This document shows positions 1 through 9,400 of a DNA stretch of 64,000 bases, in pieces. The stretch's first letter is position 1. Each line of letters starts with the position of its first letter. The stretch covers positions 124,001 to 188,000 of the forward strand of contig PUDQ02000003.1 of assembly GCA_002964805.2 (NCBI GenBank), read 5' to 3'. The DNA is from Trametes villosa (Eukaryota; Basidiomycota; Agaricomycetes; Polyporales; Polyporaceae). Position numbers and translations under genes: made by a program. The notes beneath the pieces were generated by a model, which saw only the letters and a list, made by a program, of their open reading frames with translations, had not been told where the DNA came from and did not search any database.

Positions 1-3000
1 GAGCTCGCTGACCGCGCACGACGTTCCAGCAGCGATCCGCTCTTCGCGGGCGCGGTCATTCTTGAACCATCGGACGCATCTGTTGGTAACGGTCAGCAGG
101 AGGGCGTATGGACGCGCGCACACGAAGCGGATTGCATAGAATACATACTGTCCTTGTTCCACTCGTACTACGCGCCCGACTTGGCTCGCAGCGTCGGTAT
201 GGATCCACTGTCACGCTTCGAAGTTGACTCTTACGGCGACGGCGATCGTTTCCTAGTCCTGGACCGACTCGCCGCGATCGGGCTGCCTGATGAGTATGTA
301 GTCACGCGTCAGCGGCTCGACGACCCCAGCTACGGTGTACCGGAGATTATACAGGATGAATGGGACGCATGGATTGCCTTACCACCTCGTCCTGAATGGG
401 GCACGGGGTTCCCGCCCTGCGATGCGCCTCCCGGCGACATCTCCCCGCTGTTCTGGCTCCGCGCGCACGTACGAGCGACGTTGCGCTCCGATTTTCCAGA
501 CCTTCCGATGCAGATTGACCTAGTGGACATATACCAGCACGAGCTCGGGTACGCGGCGACGTCAGTACTGAACTCGGAGGAGTATGTGTTTACTCACGAG
601 GACGTGCGCGACCCGTCGTTTGATCCCACCGCAATCTCACGAGTTGTCCTTGACGGGTACTCGCTCGACGATCTGTGGCAGCATCGCCGTTCCATCGAGC
701 GACGGCAGCAGCGCCGCCAGCGACTGATGGCTGGTGCTGTGGGGTTCAAAACGTCGAAGGGCTCCAAGAAGGCTCAGCAAAAGCACGTACCTGCGAACGC
801 TATTCCTGCCATCGAACGCAATGCAATGCGTCCGAAAGACTTCACCTGGACGGCGCCGCTGCCGGTGGTCGTGACTGTCGAAATCAATGGCCATACCGCA
901 CGCGCTCTTCTCGACACAGGGTGTATGGCGGACTTTGTATCGACCACGCTCGTCGACCAGCTCAAGTTACCTACAGAGGTGTTAGAGAAGCAACTGCCGG
1001 TCCAACTTGCGGTACAGGGCTCCAGGTCAAAGATCAGTCGTTGCGCGACCGTGGACTTCAAGTACCAGGAGATATCCTGTAAACGACGCTTCGATGTAGT
1101 CAACCTTGAGAACTACGACATCATCCTGGGCACACCTTTCATGTTTCAGCACAAGGTCGCGCTAGCCTTGAACCCAGCGCGAGTCGTCGTGGGTTGCAAC
1201 ACGCCCGCAGTCATGGAGGGCGAGGACGTCGCCGTGATCATGTCGGCAGCGGCAGAGTTGTTGGAAGACAGGCTCGATGAGCTTCGCGAGACGTTGCGCA
1301 CAGAAGCGGCGGACCTGTGTCAGGACGGCGCGGCTCTTGCGCTGCCTCCTCTGCGAGCAATCAATCATACAATTCCACTTATCGACGAATCGAAGCTGTA
1401 TTCCTACCGTCCGTCGAAATGCGCGGAAGCACTCAAGCCGCTGTGGCGGGAGCGGAAAACCCAGAACCTCGACAGTGGCCGGTGGCGGCTGTCGTCGGGA
1501 GTGAACGCCTCGCCGATGCTGATGATTCCGAAGCCCGCGCGTGAGGATGGTGTGTTGCGCCTGCGGACCGTTGTCGACAAACGCGAGCAGAACGCGAACA
1601 CGCTTAAGCTTGCAGCGCCGCTCCCGGATATGGACGGTATACTGCGAAACGTCGTTCAGCATAAGTACCGCAGCCTGGTAGACGGTAAAGACGCGTACGA
1701 GCAGATACGCGTTGTTCCCGAGCACGTTCCCCGCACGCTGTTTACTACGCCTGATGGCACTATGGTTAGTCTCGTGCTGCAACAGGGAGATGTGAATGGA
1801 CCTACCACCTATCAGATGGTGATGAACCACATCTTTTCGCCGTATATTGGCGTCTTCATGGACGTCTATCTGGATGACATCGTCATCTATTCGGACACTA
1901 TTGCAGACCACATGAAGCACGTACGTATCGTGTTTGACGTGCTACGTCGCGAGAAGTTCTACCTGGGCGCCGATAAGATGCACTTCTTTGCGAAGACCCT
2001 GAAGATACTGGGGCATGTCATTGACGATCACGGCATCCGGATGGATCCGCACAAGGTGGATTCGGTGTTGAACTGGAAAGTGCCCACCAACAAGTCGCTC
2101 TTGAGCAGCTTCTTGGGCGCGGTCAGTTTCCTCGCCCCCGATTGCGAGGGCATTCGTATTCCCATGGGTGTCTTGGCTCCGCTTACGAGCGTAGCCAAGG
2201 CCTGGAGGTGGACAGACACGCATCAGCGTGCGTTCGAGCAGGTTCAAGCAACAGTCCACAAGTGGCGCAACAACCGTCGCATTGCCCTTGATTACTCTGA
2301 AGGTGCGCCGGCTATTAACCTTGTAACGGACGCGTCGCTGACGGGTGCGAGCGGCTACCTGTGTCAGGGCGATGATCTGAAGACCGCGAAAGTCGTGTCT
2401 TTCTGGTCCGGTAAATTCATCCCTGCGCAGCAGAATTACCCGGTTCACGAGCAAGAGCTGCTTGCTATAGTGGAGTCGCTCAAACGCTTCCGTCCGCTGC
2501 TGTACGGTGCTACGTTCCGCATATGTACCGATCACAAAGCATTGGAATACCTCATGTCCCAGCGACACTTATCCCTGCGGCAGCATCGCTGGATGGATGT
2601 GCTTAACGAGTTCAAGTTCACTATTCATTATATTCCCGGTGAGACGAACACGTTCGCGGACGCGCTATCACGGATCTACAGTGATGAGCCGGCGGGCATC
2701 GAACGTGCTCCTTCCGAGTACCTGAGCGACGACGGCGCTGGAGTCCCGCACATGCGTGCGGTCTACACCGGTGCCGCTGCTCTCCTTGATATCCCAATGC
2801 GACGATCTGCCCGTCTCGCAGCCAAATCGACGCCCCAGGGCATGTATAACGAGGCTCGCATGGCGAGCTCGCACACGTCTAGCACACCATCTCCTCGGGC
2901 GCGCCGTCGCCGGCGTGAAGTCCCAGCTACTGTGCCCTCAGAGCCCGTTCTGCCTCAAGCTCTCGCGCCTCGTATCGACGACGCGAGCAGCGAGGTAACT

Positions 3001-3006
3001 GTGTGA
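1..3006 (+). CDS. Gag-Pol polyprotein, partial (protease, reverse transcriptase, RNase H), copy 1
   Basis: The frame is open from base 1, so this is the C-terminal part of the polyprotein read in full on the minus strand at 6486-11825. Visible in order: an aspartic protease core with ALLDTG (Asp near base 913), reverse transcriptase with the YLDD box (near 1867-1878, followed by IVIYS), and RNase H with VTDAS (Asp near 2329), HEQELLAI (near 2446) and TDHKAL (near 2530). Its product would copy element RNA into cDNA in cytoplasmic virus-like particles. The stop TGA at 3004-3006 is not native: it lies inside the nested LTR, whose first bases TGTGAG supply it. Removing the LTR and one AACTG copy makes the frame run on into the integrase ORF without a stop. 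The ATG-like start sometimes chosen at 154 is internal. Confidence 0.93.
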   Translation, partial: ELADRARRSSSDPLFAGAVILEPSDASVGNGQQEGVWTRAHEADCIEYILSLFHSYYAPDLARSVGMDPLSRFEVDSYGDGDRFLVLDRLAAIGLPDEYVVTRQRLDDPSYGVPEIIQDEWDAWIALPPRPEWGTGFPPCDAPPGDISPLFWLRAHVRATLRSDFPDLPMQIDLVDIYQHELGYAATSVLNSEEYVFTHEDVRDPSFDPTAISRVVLDGYSLDDLWQHRRSIERRQQRRQRLMAGAVGFKTSKGSKKAQQKHVPANAIPAIERNAMRPKDFTWTAPLPVVVTVEINGHTARALLDTGCMADFVSTTLVDQLKLPTEVLEKQLPVQLAVQGSRSKISRCATVDFKYQEISCKRRFDVVNLENYDIILGTPFMFQHKVALALNPARVVVGCNTPAVMEGEDVAVIMSAAAELLEDRLDELRETLRTEAADLCQDGAALALPPLRAINHTIPLIDESKLYSYRPSKCAEALKPLWRERKTQNLDSGRWRLSSGVNASPMLMIPKPAREDGVLRLRTVVDKREQNANTLKLAAPLPDMDGILRNVVQHKYRSLVDGKDAYEQIRVVPEHVPRTLFTTPDGTMVSLVLQQGDVNGPTTYQMVMNHIFSPYIGVFMDVYLDDIVIYSDTIADHMKHVRIVFDVLRREKFYLGADKMHFFAKTLKILGHVIDDHGIRMDPHKVDSVLNWKVPTNKSLLSSFLGAVSFLAPDCEGIRIPMGVLAPLTSVAKAWRWTDTHQRAFEQVQATVHKWRNNRRIALDYSEGAPAINLVTDASLTGASGYLCQGDDLKTAKVVSFWSGKFIPAQQNYPVHEQELLAIVESLKRFRPLLYGATFRICTDHKALEYLMSQRHLSLRQHRWMDVLNEFKFTIHYIPGETNTFADALSRIYSDEPAGIERAPSEYLSDDGAGVPHMRAVYTGAAALLDIPMRRSARLAAKSTPQGMYNEARMASSHTSSTPSPRARRRRREVPATVPSEPVLPQALAPRIDDASSEVTV
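2997..3001. repeat. Target-site duplication AACTG (left copy)
   Basis: AACTG directly before the nested LTR, repeated at 3436-3440 directly after it. A 5-bp duplication is usual for Ty3/Gypsy integration. Confidence 0.9.
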
Positions 3007-3435
3007 GAAACCCGGCTCCTTGAAGAGGCCTTGCTGACTTAGAGGGTCGCGAGGTCGATGTCGAGGAGGTCGGGAAACACGAGAGTCGTCGCAGACACGA
3101 GCAATGAGTAGGAAGAGATCGTATCGCAAGAGAGACTGCCCAACTCGGGGCTACAGCAGGGGATATCTAGGGCTACTCAGGCGGGTCGGTAACGGAGTCT
3201 AGAACGAGTGTGTAATCGAATGAGTAGCCAGGGGGGAACGAGTGACAAGGTAAATGAGAATCGGAAGAGATCGAGGGCCGAGAGGCCAAGGGAGCGAGGG
3301 GAGAATCGAATCGATGGGGTGCGGGGAGTGACCAAACGAGCGGGCGGCACGGTCACGTGACCGTGCTTCTCCCGCTCGCGCCGGTCGCGCCGTATGCGCC
3401 TATCTGTCCGCCAGGTGTGAGTGCCGCTCCTTACA
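3002..3435 (-). repeat. Nested antisense solo LTR (434 bp) inside pol
   Basis: Same 434-bp sequence as at 6057-6490 and 11915-12348, in the antisense orientation relative to the host pol. Ends are TGTGAG...CTTACA as read on the plus strand. It is flanked on both sides by AACTG (2997-3001 and 3436-3440), a 5-bp target-site duplication, so it arrived by integration and was probably reduced to a solo LTR by LTR-LTR recombination. No internal sequence of the inserting element remains. Confidence 0.95.
3348..3365. promoter_or_regulatory. 18-bp perfect palindrome CACGGTCACGTGACCGTG in the LTR
   Basis: A perfect inverted repeat with an E-box type CACGTG core, followed at once by CTTCTCCCGC. It is present in all three 434-bp LTRs. 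Related CACGTG plus TTCTCCCG blocks occur at five other places in the window, so it looks like the conserved regulatory core of a wider LTR family. Binding by a bHLH factor is inference. Confidence 0.6.
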
Positions 3436-3440
3436 AACTG
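3436..3440. repeat. Target-site duplication AACTG (right copy)
   Basis: Matches 2997-3001 and brackets the nested LTR. The inverted copy at 6491-6495 (CAGTT) has no partner on the other side of the LTR at 6057-6490 (flank GCGAA), which shows that this second LTR is a recombinant junction. Confidence 0.9.
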
Positions 3441-5992
3441 CGGGTGAGGCAATCTCGAGTGTGACGCACTCACCTCGCTCTTTGCCGGACGCACCCAGTG
3501 TGCTGTCCAGTGCGTCGGAGCTGGGTATGCAGCTCCCGGGCGCATTACGTGGTCGATACGCCGAGGACGGCTTCTTTCGGAAGATTGTGGCGGCACCGGC
3601 GCAGTTCCCGCACTTCGTGTTATTAGACGGCCTTCTCTACAAGAAGGACGATGGAGCGTACCGTCTATGCATTCCGGACGTCCTGTTTGGCTCCCGGAAC
3701 TTGCGCGAGATCGTGATTCGACAGGCGCACTCGTTGCTCGCCCACTTGGGCACAAAGAAGACGAGCGCGTACCTGCGCGACGAAGTATGGTGGCCATCGA
3801 TGGTGGCAGACGTTGCGGCGTATTGTCAGTCTTGCGGTGTGTGTGCGACTACTAAGGCACCGACCTCGCGCCCGATGGGCCTTCTTCGTCCGCTACCTGT
3901 CCCTCGTCGACCGTGGCAGTACATTTCCATGGACTTTGTGGGTCCACTGCCGTCTTCGGACACCCGGACAGGCTCGTTTGACATGATCTGCGTCATTATA
4001 GATCAGCTGACGTCGATGGTGCATCTCGTGCCTACCAAGCAGACCTATGGGGCGAAAGACATGGCCGATGTTCTGTTTGAGACCGTGTACAAGCTACATG
4101 GCCTGCCCGAACGAATTATCAGCGATCGCGACACTCTATTCACGAGTATTTTCTGGAGACGCTTACACGAGCTTCTCGGAACCGAGTTACGCCTGTCGAC
4201 GGCTTACCACCCACAGACGGATGGCATGACGGAGCGAGCAAATCGCACCATCACGCAGATGCTGCGCCAGTGCGTTCAGACCGATCAGCGTGACTGGGCT
4301 ACGCGTCTCCCTGCGGTGGAGTTAGCTTTGAACATGGCTCGTTCGGAGACGACGGGTTTCTCACCTTTCTACCTCAACTACGGGCAGATGCCCCGCTCGC
4401 TGGTATGGTCCAACGAGTCTGAGTACCCGGGCGTTGAGGCATTCGCCCGCCGCATGAAAGAAGCAGTCATGGCTGCTCATGACGCCATCATTGCGGCCCG
4501 TGTGGACCAGGTCGCGCAGGCGAATCGCCACCGCAGGCCTGCGTCGTTTCGCGTCGGCGATCTTGTGTATCTGTCTACGAAAAACCTTAGCATTCCGAAA
4601 GGACGCGCGCGTAAGCTCGCGCCGAAGTACCTGGGCCCGTTTAGTATTTCGGCAGTCGTGACGGAAGGGGCTACCTACCGCCTCGACTTGCCGAAGGAGC
4701 TGCGTGCGAAGGGTTTGCACACGGCCTTTCATGCGTCTCTTCTTCGGCCCCACTTCCCAAATGACGATCGCCGGTTCCCCGGCCGCCAGTATCACCAGCT
4801 TCCGCATTTCGGGGAGCACCCTCGCGAATGGGCAGTTGATCGAATCCTGTCGCATTCGGGGCGGGGTACGGACGCCGAGTTTGAAGTACAGTGGTCTACA
4901 GGCGACGTCAGCTGGGCGCCGTACCGCGATGTGCGGCACCTCCAGGCACTCACTGAGTATCTTGAGGCTCTTGGCGTAAGCGGAGCGGGCCAGTTGCGGA
5001 CGGTTCCAATGCCTGCAACGTCCTCCGACGCTCCTCCGAGTGTCCAGATGCGTGAGCCGGGCCCCGCAGTGCTGTCTGTGGCGTCGGCGTACCTTAATCC
5101 TGCCCAGCGCAGTGGGTGGGTGCCCCGTGCGTCGCCACTCGCCGACCAGCGGTGTGAGCTTAAGTACGAGGCGGGCGGTGGGCGTAGAGACCGCACCTCC
5201 GTCCCACTCCTCTCTAACCTCGCTCCTCCGCCTATGGCCGCCTACAACGCCGAACAGCACGTCCTTTGGGAGCGGTACGCTGATGCGTTCCGCGCCTGGC
5301 TTGCGAGGCGTGGGCCGTATCCGGGCAACCCTCCGGAAGGGTATGTTGAGGTCTACAAAGTGACTCAGCGTTACGCACCCTGCCCGCACGAATACGCCGA
5401 CCTCGTTGCTGCTGAGCAAGCCGCTCCTGCGCACATCCCGGGCGTTACGATGACGTCCGCGGCGTTCAACGCTTTCCTGCAACACACGACCGCCGTCAAC
5501 TCCCAGTTCGCCGGCCTGGTTCAGCGGGCCAACGCACCGCGTTCGCAGTGGGACCGCCAGACCGAGGACCGCCGGCCGCGCTTCGAGCGTGCCGCTCGCG
5601 CGGGCTTCAGGCCTGCTCATGGTCGTGGACGCGGCGCCTCGTCCTCGACGATGCCTCTCGCCGCCCGGCTTGATGATGTTGGCACTCGCCCTCGTCGTCG
5701 GGAGCGTGCGACTCAGCGTGGTCGTCGAGGTGGCCGCGGCCGCGCTGCGGAGGAAGGGGCCGCTGGTGGCACTACGGAAGATGGTGCGCCCGGTGTCTTC
5801 GATCTCGTCGACGAGGTTATTCACGCACTGGTCGCTGTTCGTCTTCAAGGCCCCGCCGCCCACGAGGAGACCGAGACCCCGCCTGTGGCGAGCGGTTCGC
5901 GCCCGCAGCGTCGCCGTCGTTCGCCCATCCCGGAGCCCATGTCGGTTGACCAGTTCGCGGACCCTGAGAGTGGCTTCAACAATCGCCCTTAG
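3437..5992 (+). CDS. Integrase part of Gag-Pol with chromodomain-like region and long C-terminal extension
   Basis: Integrase half of the split polyprotein; the frame is open from 3437, first GTG at 3461, stop at 5990-5992. Numbered from 3461: the HHCC zinc-binding region starts with AHSLLAH near residue 90 and ends with CQSCGVC; the catalytic triad is D158 (SMDFVG), D222 (ISDRD) and E258 (QTDGMTERAN). The D-35-E spacing is canonical. Residues about 456-506 contain VDRIL...FEVQW...VSWAPYRDV, resembling the chromodomain of fungal chromoviruses that steers insertion to chromatin. About 340 further residues follow, Arg/Gly-rich near the end and without a domain I know. It performs cDNA integration in the nucleus. 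It is cut off from RT by the nested LTR, so a normal polyprotein cannot be made from this copy. Identity of the family is certain; function of the extension is unknown. Confidence 0.93.
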   Translation, partial: TAGEAISSVTHSPRSLPDAPSVLSSASELGMQLPGALRGRYAEDGFFRKIVAAPAQFPHFVLLDGLLYKKDDGAYRLCIPDVLFGSRNLREIVIRQAHSLLAHLGTKKTSAYLRDEVWWPSMVADVAAYCQSCGVCATTKAPTSRPMGLLRPLPVPRRPWQYISMDFVGPLPSSDTRTGSFDMICVIIDQLTSMVHLVPTKQTYGAKDMADVLFETVYKLHGLPERIISDRDTLFTSIFWRRLHELLGTELRLSTAYHPQTDGMTERANRTITQMLRQCVQTDQRDWATRLPAVELALNMARSETTGFSPFYLNYGQMPRSLVWSNESEYPGVEAFARRMKEAVMAAHDAIIAARVDQVAQANRHRRPASFRVGDLVYLSTKNLSIPKGRARKLAPKYLGPFSISAVVTEGATYRLDLPKELRAKGLHTAFHASLLRPHFPNDDRRFPGRQYHQLPHFGEHPREWAVDRILSHSGRGTDAEFEVQWSTGDVSWAPYRDVRHLQALTEYLEALGVSGAGQLRTVPMPATSSDAPPSVQMREPGPAVLSVASAYLNPAQRSGWVPRASPLADQRCELKYEAGGGRRDRTSVPLLSNLAPPPMAAYNAEQHVLWERYADAFRAWLARRGPYPGNPPEGYVEVYKVTQRYAPCPHEYADLVAAEQAAPAHIPGVTMTSAAFNAFLQHTTAVNSQFAGLVQRANAPRSQWDRQTEDRRPRFERAARAGFRPAHGRGRGASSSTMPLAARLDDVGTRPRRRERATQRGRRGGRGRAAEEGAAGGTTEDGAPGVFDLVDEVIHALVAVRLQGPAAHEETETPPVASGSRPQRRRRSPIPEPMSVDQFADPESGFNNRP

Positions 5993-6046
5993 GCGCGAGC
6001 AGTCCGCGGTGTTTGTGCTGTGAGTAGGCTTCCTTGCGGATAGCCT

Positions 6047-6056
6047 GGAGGGCGAA
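6047..6056 (+). promoter_or_regulatory. Polypurine-tract-like sequence before 3' LTR
   Basis: GGAGGGCGAA directly precedes TGTAAGG of the LTR at 6057. Plus-strand cDNA priming normally uses such a tract at this position. It fixes the sense orientation of the LTR. Confidence 0.55.
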
Positions 6057-6490
6057 TGTAAGGAGCGGCACTCACACCTGGCGGACAGATAGGCGCATAC
6101 GGCGCGACCGGCGCGAGCGGGAGAAGCACGGTCACGTGACCGTGCCGCCCGCTCGTTTGGTCACTCCCCGCACCCCATCGATTCGATTCTCCCCTCGCTC
6201 CCTTGGCCTCTCGGCCCTCGATCTCTTCCGATTCTCATTTACCTTGTCACTCGTTCCCCCCTGGCTACTCATTCGATTACACACTCGTTCTAGACTCCGT
6301 TACCGACCCGCCTGAGTAGCCCTAGATATCCCCTGCTGTAGCCCCGAGTTGGGCAGTCTCTCTTGCGATACGATCTCTTCCTACTCATTGCTCGTGTCTG
6401 CGACGACTCTCGTGTTTCCCGACCTCCTCGACATCGACCTCGCGACCCTCTAAGTCAGCAAGGCCTCTTCAAGGAGCCGGGTTTCTCACA
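6057..6490 (+). repeat. 434-bp LTR at the fold-back junction
   Basis: Sense LTR (TGTAAGG...CTCACA) relative to copy 1. On its left is the 3' end of the integrase segment with the purine tract; on its right is the inverted RNase H end of copy 2 (CAGTTACCTC...). It therefore serves both as 3' LTR of copy 1 and as the nested antisense LTR of copy 2, a hybrid junction. It is the reverse complement of 3002-3435 with no difference that I could find. Confidence 0.95.
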
Positions 6491-9400
6491 CAGTTACCTC
6501 GCTGCTCGCGTCGTCGATACGAGGCGCGAGAGCTTGAGGCAGAACGGGCTCTGAGGGCACAGTAGCTGGGACTTCACGCCGGCGACGGCGCGCCCGAGGA
6601 GATGGTGTGCTAGACGTGTGCGAGCTCGCCATGCGAGCCTCGTTATACATGCCCTGGGGCGTCGATTTGGCTGCGAGACGGGCAGATCGTCGCATTGGGA
6701 TATCAAGGAGAGCAGCGGCACCGGTGTAGACCGCACGCATGTGCGGGACTCCAGCGCCGTCGTCGCTCAGGTACTCGGAAGGAGCACGTTCGATGCCCGC
6801 CGGCTCATCACTGTAGATCCGTGATAGCGCGTCCGCGAACGTGTTCGTCTCACCGGGAATATAATGAATAGTGAACTTGAACTCGTTAAGCACATCCATC
6901 CAGCGATGCTGCCGCAGGGATAAGTGTCGCTGGGACATGAGGTATTCCAATGCTTTGTGATCGGTACATATGCGGAACGTAGCACCGTACAGCAGCGGAC
7001 GGAAGCGTTTGAGCGACTCCACTATAGCAAGCAGCTCTTGCTCGTGAACCGGGTAATTCTGCTGCGCAGGGATGAATTTACCGGACCAGAAAGACACGAC
7101 TTTCGCGGTCTTCAGATCATCGCCCTGACACAGGTAGCCGCTCGCACCCGTCAGCGACGCGTCCGTTACAAGGTTAATAGCCGGCGCACCTTCAGAGTAA
7201 TCAAGGGCAATGCGACGGTTGTTGCGCCACTTGTGGACTGTTGCTTGAACCTGCTCGAACGCACGCTGATGCGTGTCTGTCCACCTCCAGGCCTTGGCTA
7301 CGCTCGTAAGCGGAGCCAAGACACCCATGGGAATACGAATGCCCTCGCAATCGGGGGCGAGGAAACTGACCGCGCCCAAGAAGCTGCTCAAGAGCGACTT
7401 GTTGGTGGGCACTTTCCAGTTCAACACCGAATCCACCTTGTGCGGATCCATCCGGATGCCGTGATCGTCAATGACATGCCCCAGTATCTTCAGGGTCTTC
7501 GCAAAGAAGTGCATCTTATCGGCGCCCAGGTAGAACTTCTCGCGACGTAGCACGTCAAACACGATACGTACGTGCTTCATGTGGTCTGCAATAGTGTCCG
7601 AATAGATGACGATGTCATCCAGATAGACGTCCATGAAGACGCCAATATACGGCGAAAAGATGTGGTTCATCACCATCTGATAGGTGGTAGGTCCATTCAC
7701 ATCTCCCTGTTGCAGCACGAGACTAACCATAGTGCCATCAGGCGTAGTAAACAGCGTGCGGGGAACGTGCTCGGGAACAACGCGTATCTGCTCGTACGCG
7801 TCTTTACCGTCTACCAGGCTGCGGTACTTATGCTGAACGACGTTTCGCAGTATACCGTCCATATCCGGGAGCGGCGCTGCAAGCTTAAGCGTGTTCGCGT
7901 TCTGCTCGCGTTTGTCGACAACGGTCCGCAGGCGCAACACACCATCCTCACGCGCGGGCTTCGGAATCATCAGCATCGGCGAGGCGTTCACTCCCGACGA
8001 CAGCCGCCACCGGCCACTGTCGAGGTTCTGGGTTTTCCGCTCCCGCCACAGCGGCTTGAGTGCTTCCGCGCATTTCGACGGACGGTAGGAATACAGCTTC
8101 GATTCGTCGATAAGTGGAATTGTATGATTGATTGCTCGCAGAGGAGGCAGCGCAAGAGCCGCGCCGTCCTGACACAGGTCCGCCGCTTCTGTGCGCAACG
8201 TCTCGCGAAGCTCATCGAGCCTGTCTTCCAACAACTCTGCCGCTGCCGACATGATCACGGCGACGTCCTCGCCCTCCATGACTGCGGGCGTGTTGCAACC
8301 CACGACGACTCGCGCTGGGTTCAAGGCTAGCGCGACCTTGTGCTGAAACATGAAAGGTGTGCCCAGGATGATGTCGTAGTTCTCAAGGTTGACTACATCG
8401 AAGCGTCGTTTACAGGATATCTCCTGGTACTTGAAGTCCACGGTCGCGCAACGACTGATCTTTGACCTGGAGCCCTGTACCGCAAGTTGGACCGGCAGTT
8501 GCTTCTCTAACACCTCTGTAGGTAACTTGAGCTGGTCGACGAGCGTGGTCGATACAAAGTCCGCCATACACCCTGTGTCGAGAAGAGCGCGTGCGGTATG
8601 GCCATTGATTTCGACAGTCACGACCACCGGCAGCGGCGCCGTCCAGGTGAAGTCTTTCGGACGCATTGCATTGCGTTCGATGGCAGGAATAGCGTTCGCA
8701 GGTACGTGCTTTTGCTGAGCCTTCTTGGAGCCCTTCGACGTTTTGAACCCCACAGCACCAGCCATCAGTCGCTGGCGGCGCTGCTGCCGTCGCTCGATGG
8801 AACGGCGATGCTGCCACAGATCGTCGAGCGAGTACCCGTCAAGGACAACTCGTGAGATTGCGGTGGGATCAAACGACGGGTCGCGCACGTCCTCGTGAGT
8901 AAACACATACTCCTCCGAGTTCAGTACTGACGTCGCCGCGTACCCGAGCTCGTGCTGGTATATGTCCACTAGGTCAATCTGCATCGGAAGGTCTGGAAAA
9001 TCGGAGCGCAACGTCGCTCGTACGTGCGCGCGGAGCCAGAACAGCGGGGAGATGTCGCCGGGAGGCGCATCGCAGGGCGGGAACCCCGTGCCCCATTCAG
9101 GACGAGGTGGTAAGGCAATCCATGCGTCCCATTCATCCTGTATAATCTCCGGTACACCGTAGCTGGGGTCGTCGAGCCGCTGACGCGTGACTACATACTC
9201 ATCAGGCAGCCCGATCGCGGCGAGTCGGTCCAGGACTAGGAAACGATCGCCGTCGCCGTAAGAGTCAACTTCGAAGCGTGACAGTGGATCCATACCGACG
9301 CTGCGAGCCAAGTCGGGCGCGTAGTACGAGTGGAACAAGGACAGTATGTATTCTATGCAATCCGCTTCGTGTGCGCGCGTCCATACGCCCTCCTGCTGAC

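Larger units (their letters stand above)
1..6490 (+). mobile_element. Ty3/Gypsy LTR retrotransposon, copy 1, split by a nested solo LTR; left end outside window
   Basis: Plus-strand element in the order gag/protease/RT/RNase H (open from base 1 to 3006), an antisense LTR (3002-3435), integrase (3437-5992), a purine-rich tract (6047-6056) and the 3' LTR (6057-6490). The 5' LTR and most of gag must lie left of the window. In sense orientation the LTR starts TGTAAGG and ends CTCACA. The purine-rich tract directly before 6057 supports this as the genuine 3' LTR. The sequence right of base 6490 is not host flank but an inverted copy of the element's own pol, so the normal 3' target-site duplication is missing. 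PR-RT-RH-INT order, HHCC and DDE motifs place it in Ty3/Gypsy (Metaviridae-like fungal element). Confidence 0.93.

Noticed and set aside
3002..6490. Calling 3002-6490 a Ginger DNA transposon outright
   Set aside because: The integrase frame continues the upstream Gag-RT frame across the AACTG site, and the outer flanks are the element's own pol, so it is a split retrotransposon; kept only as a speculative finding.
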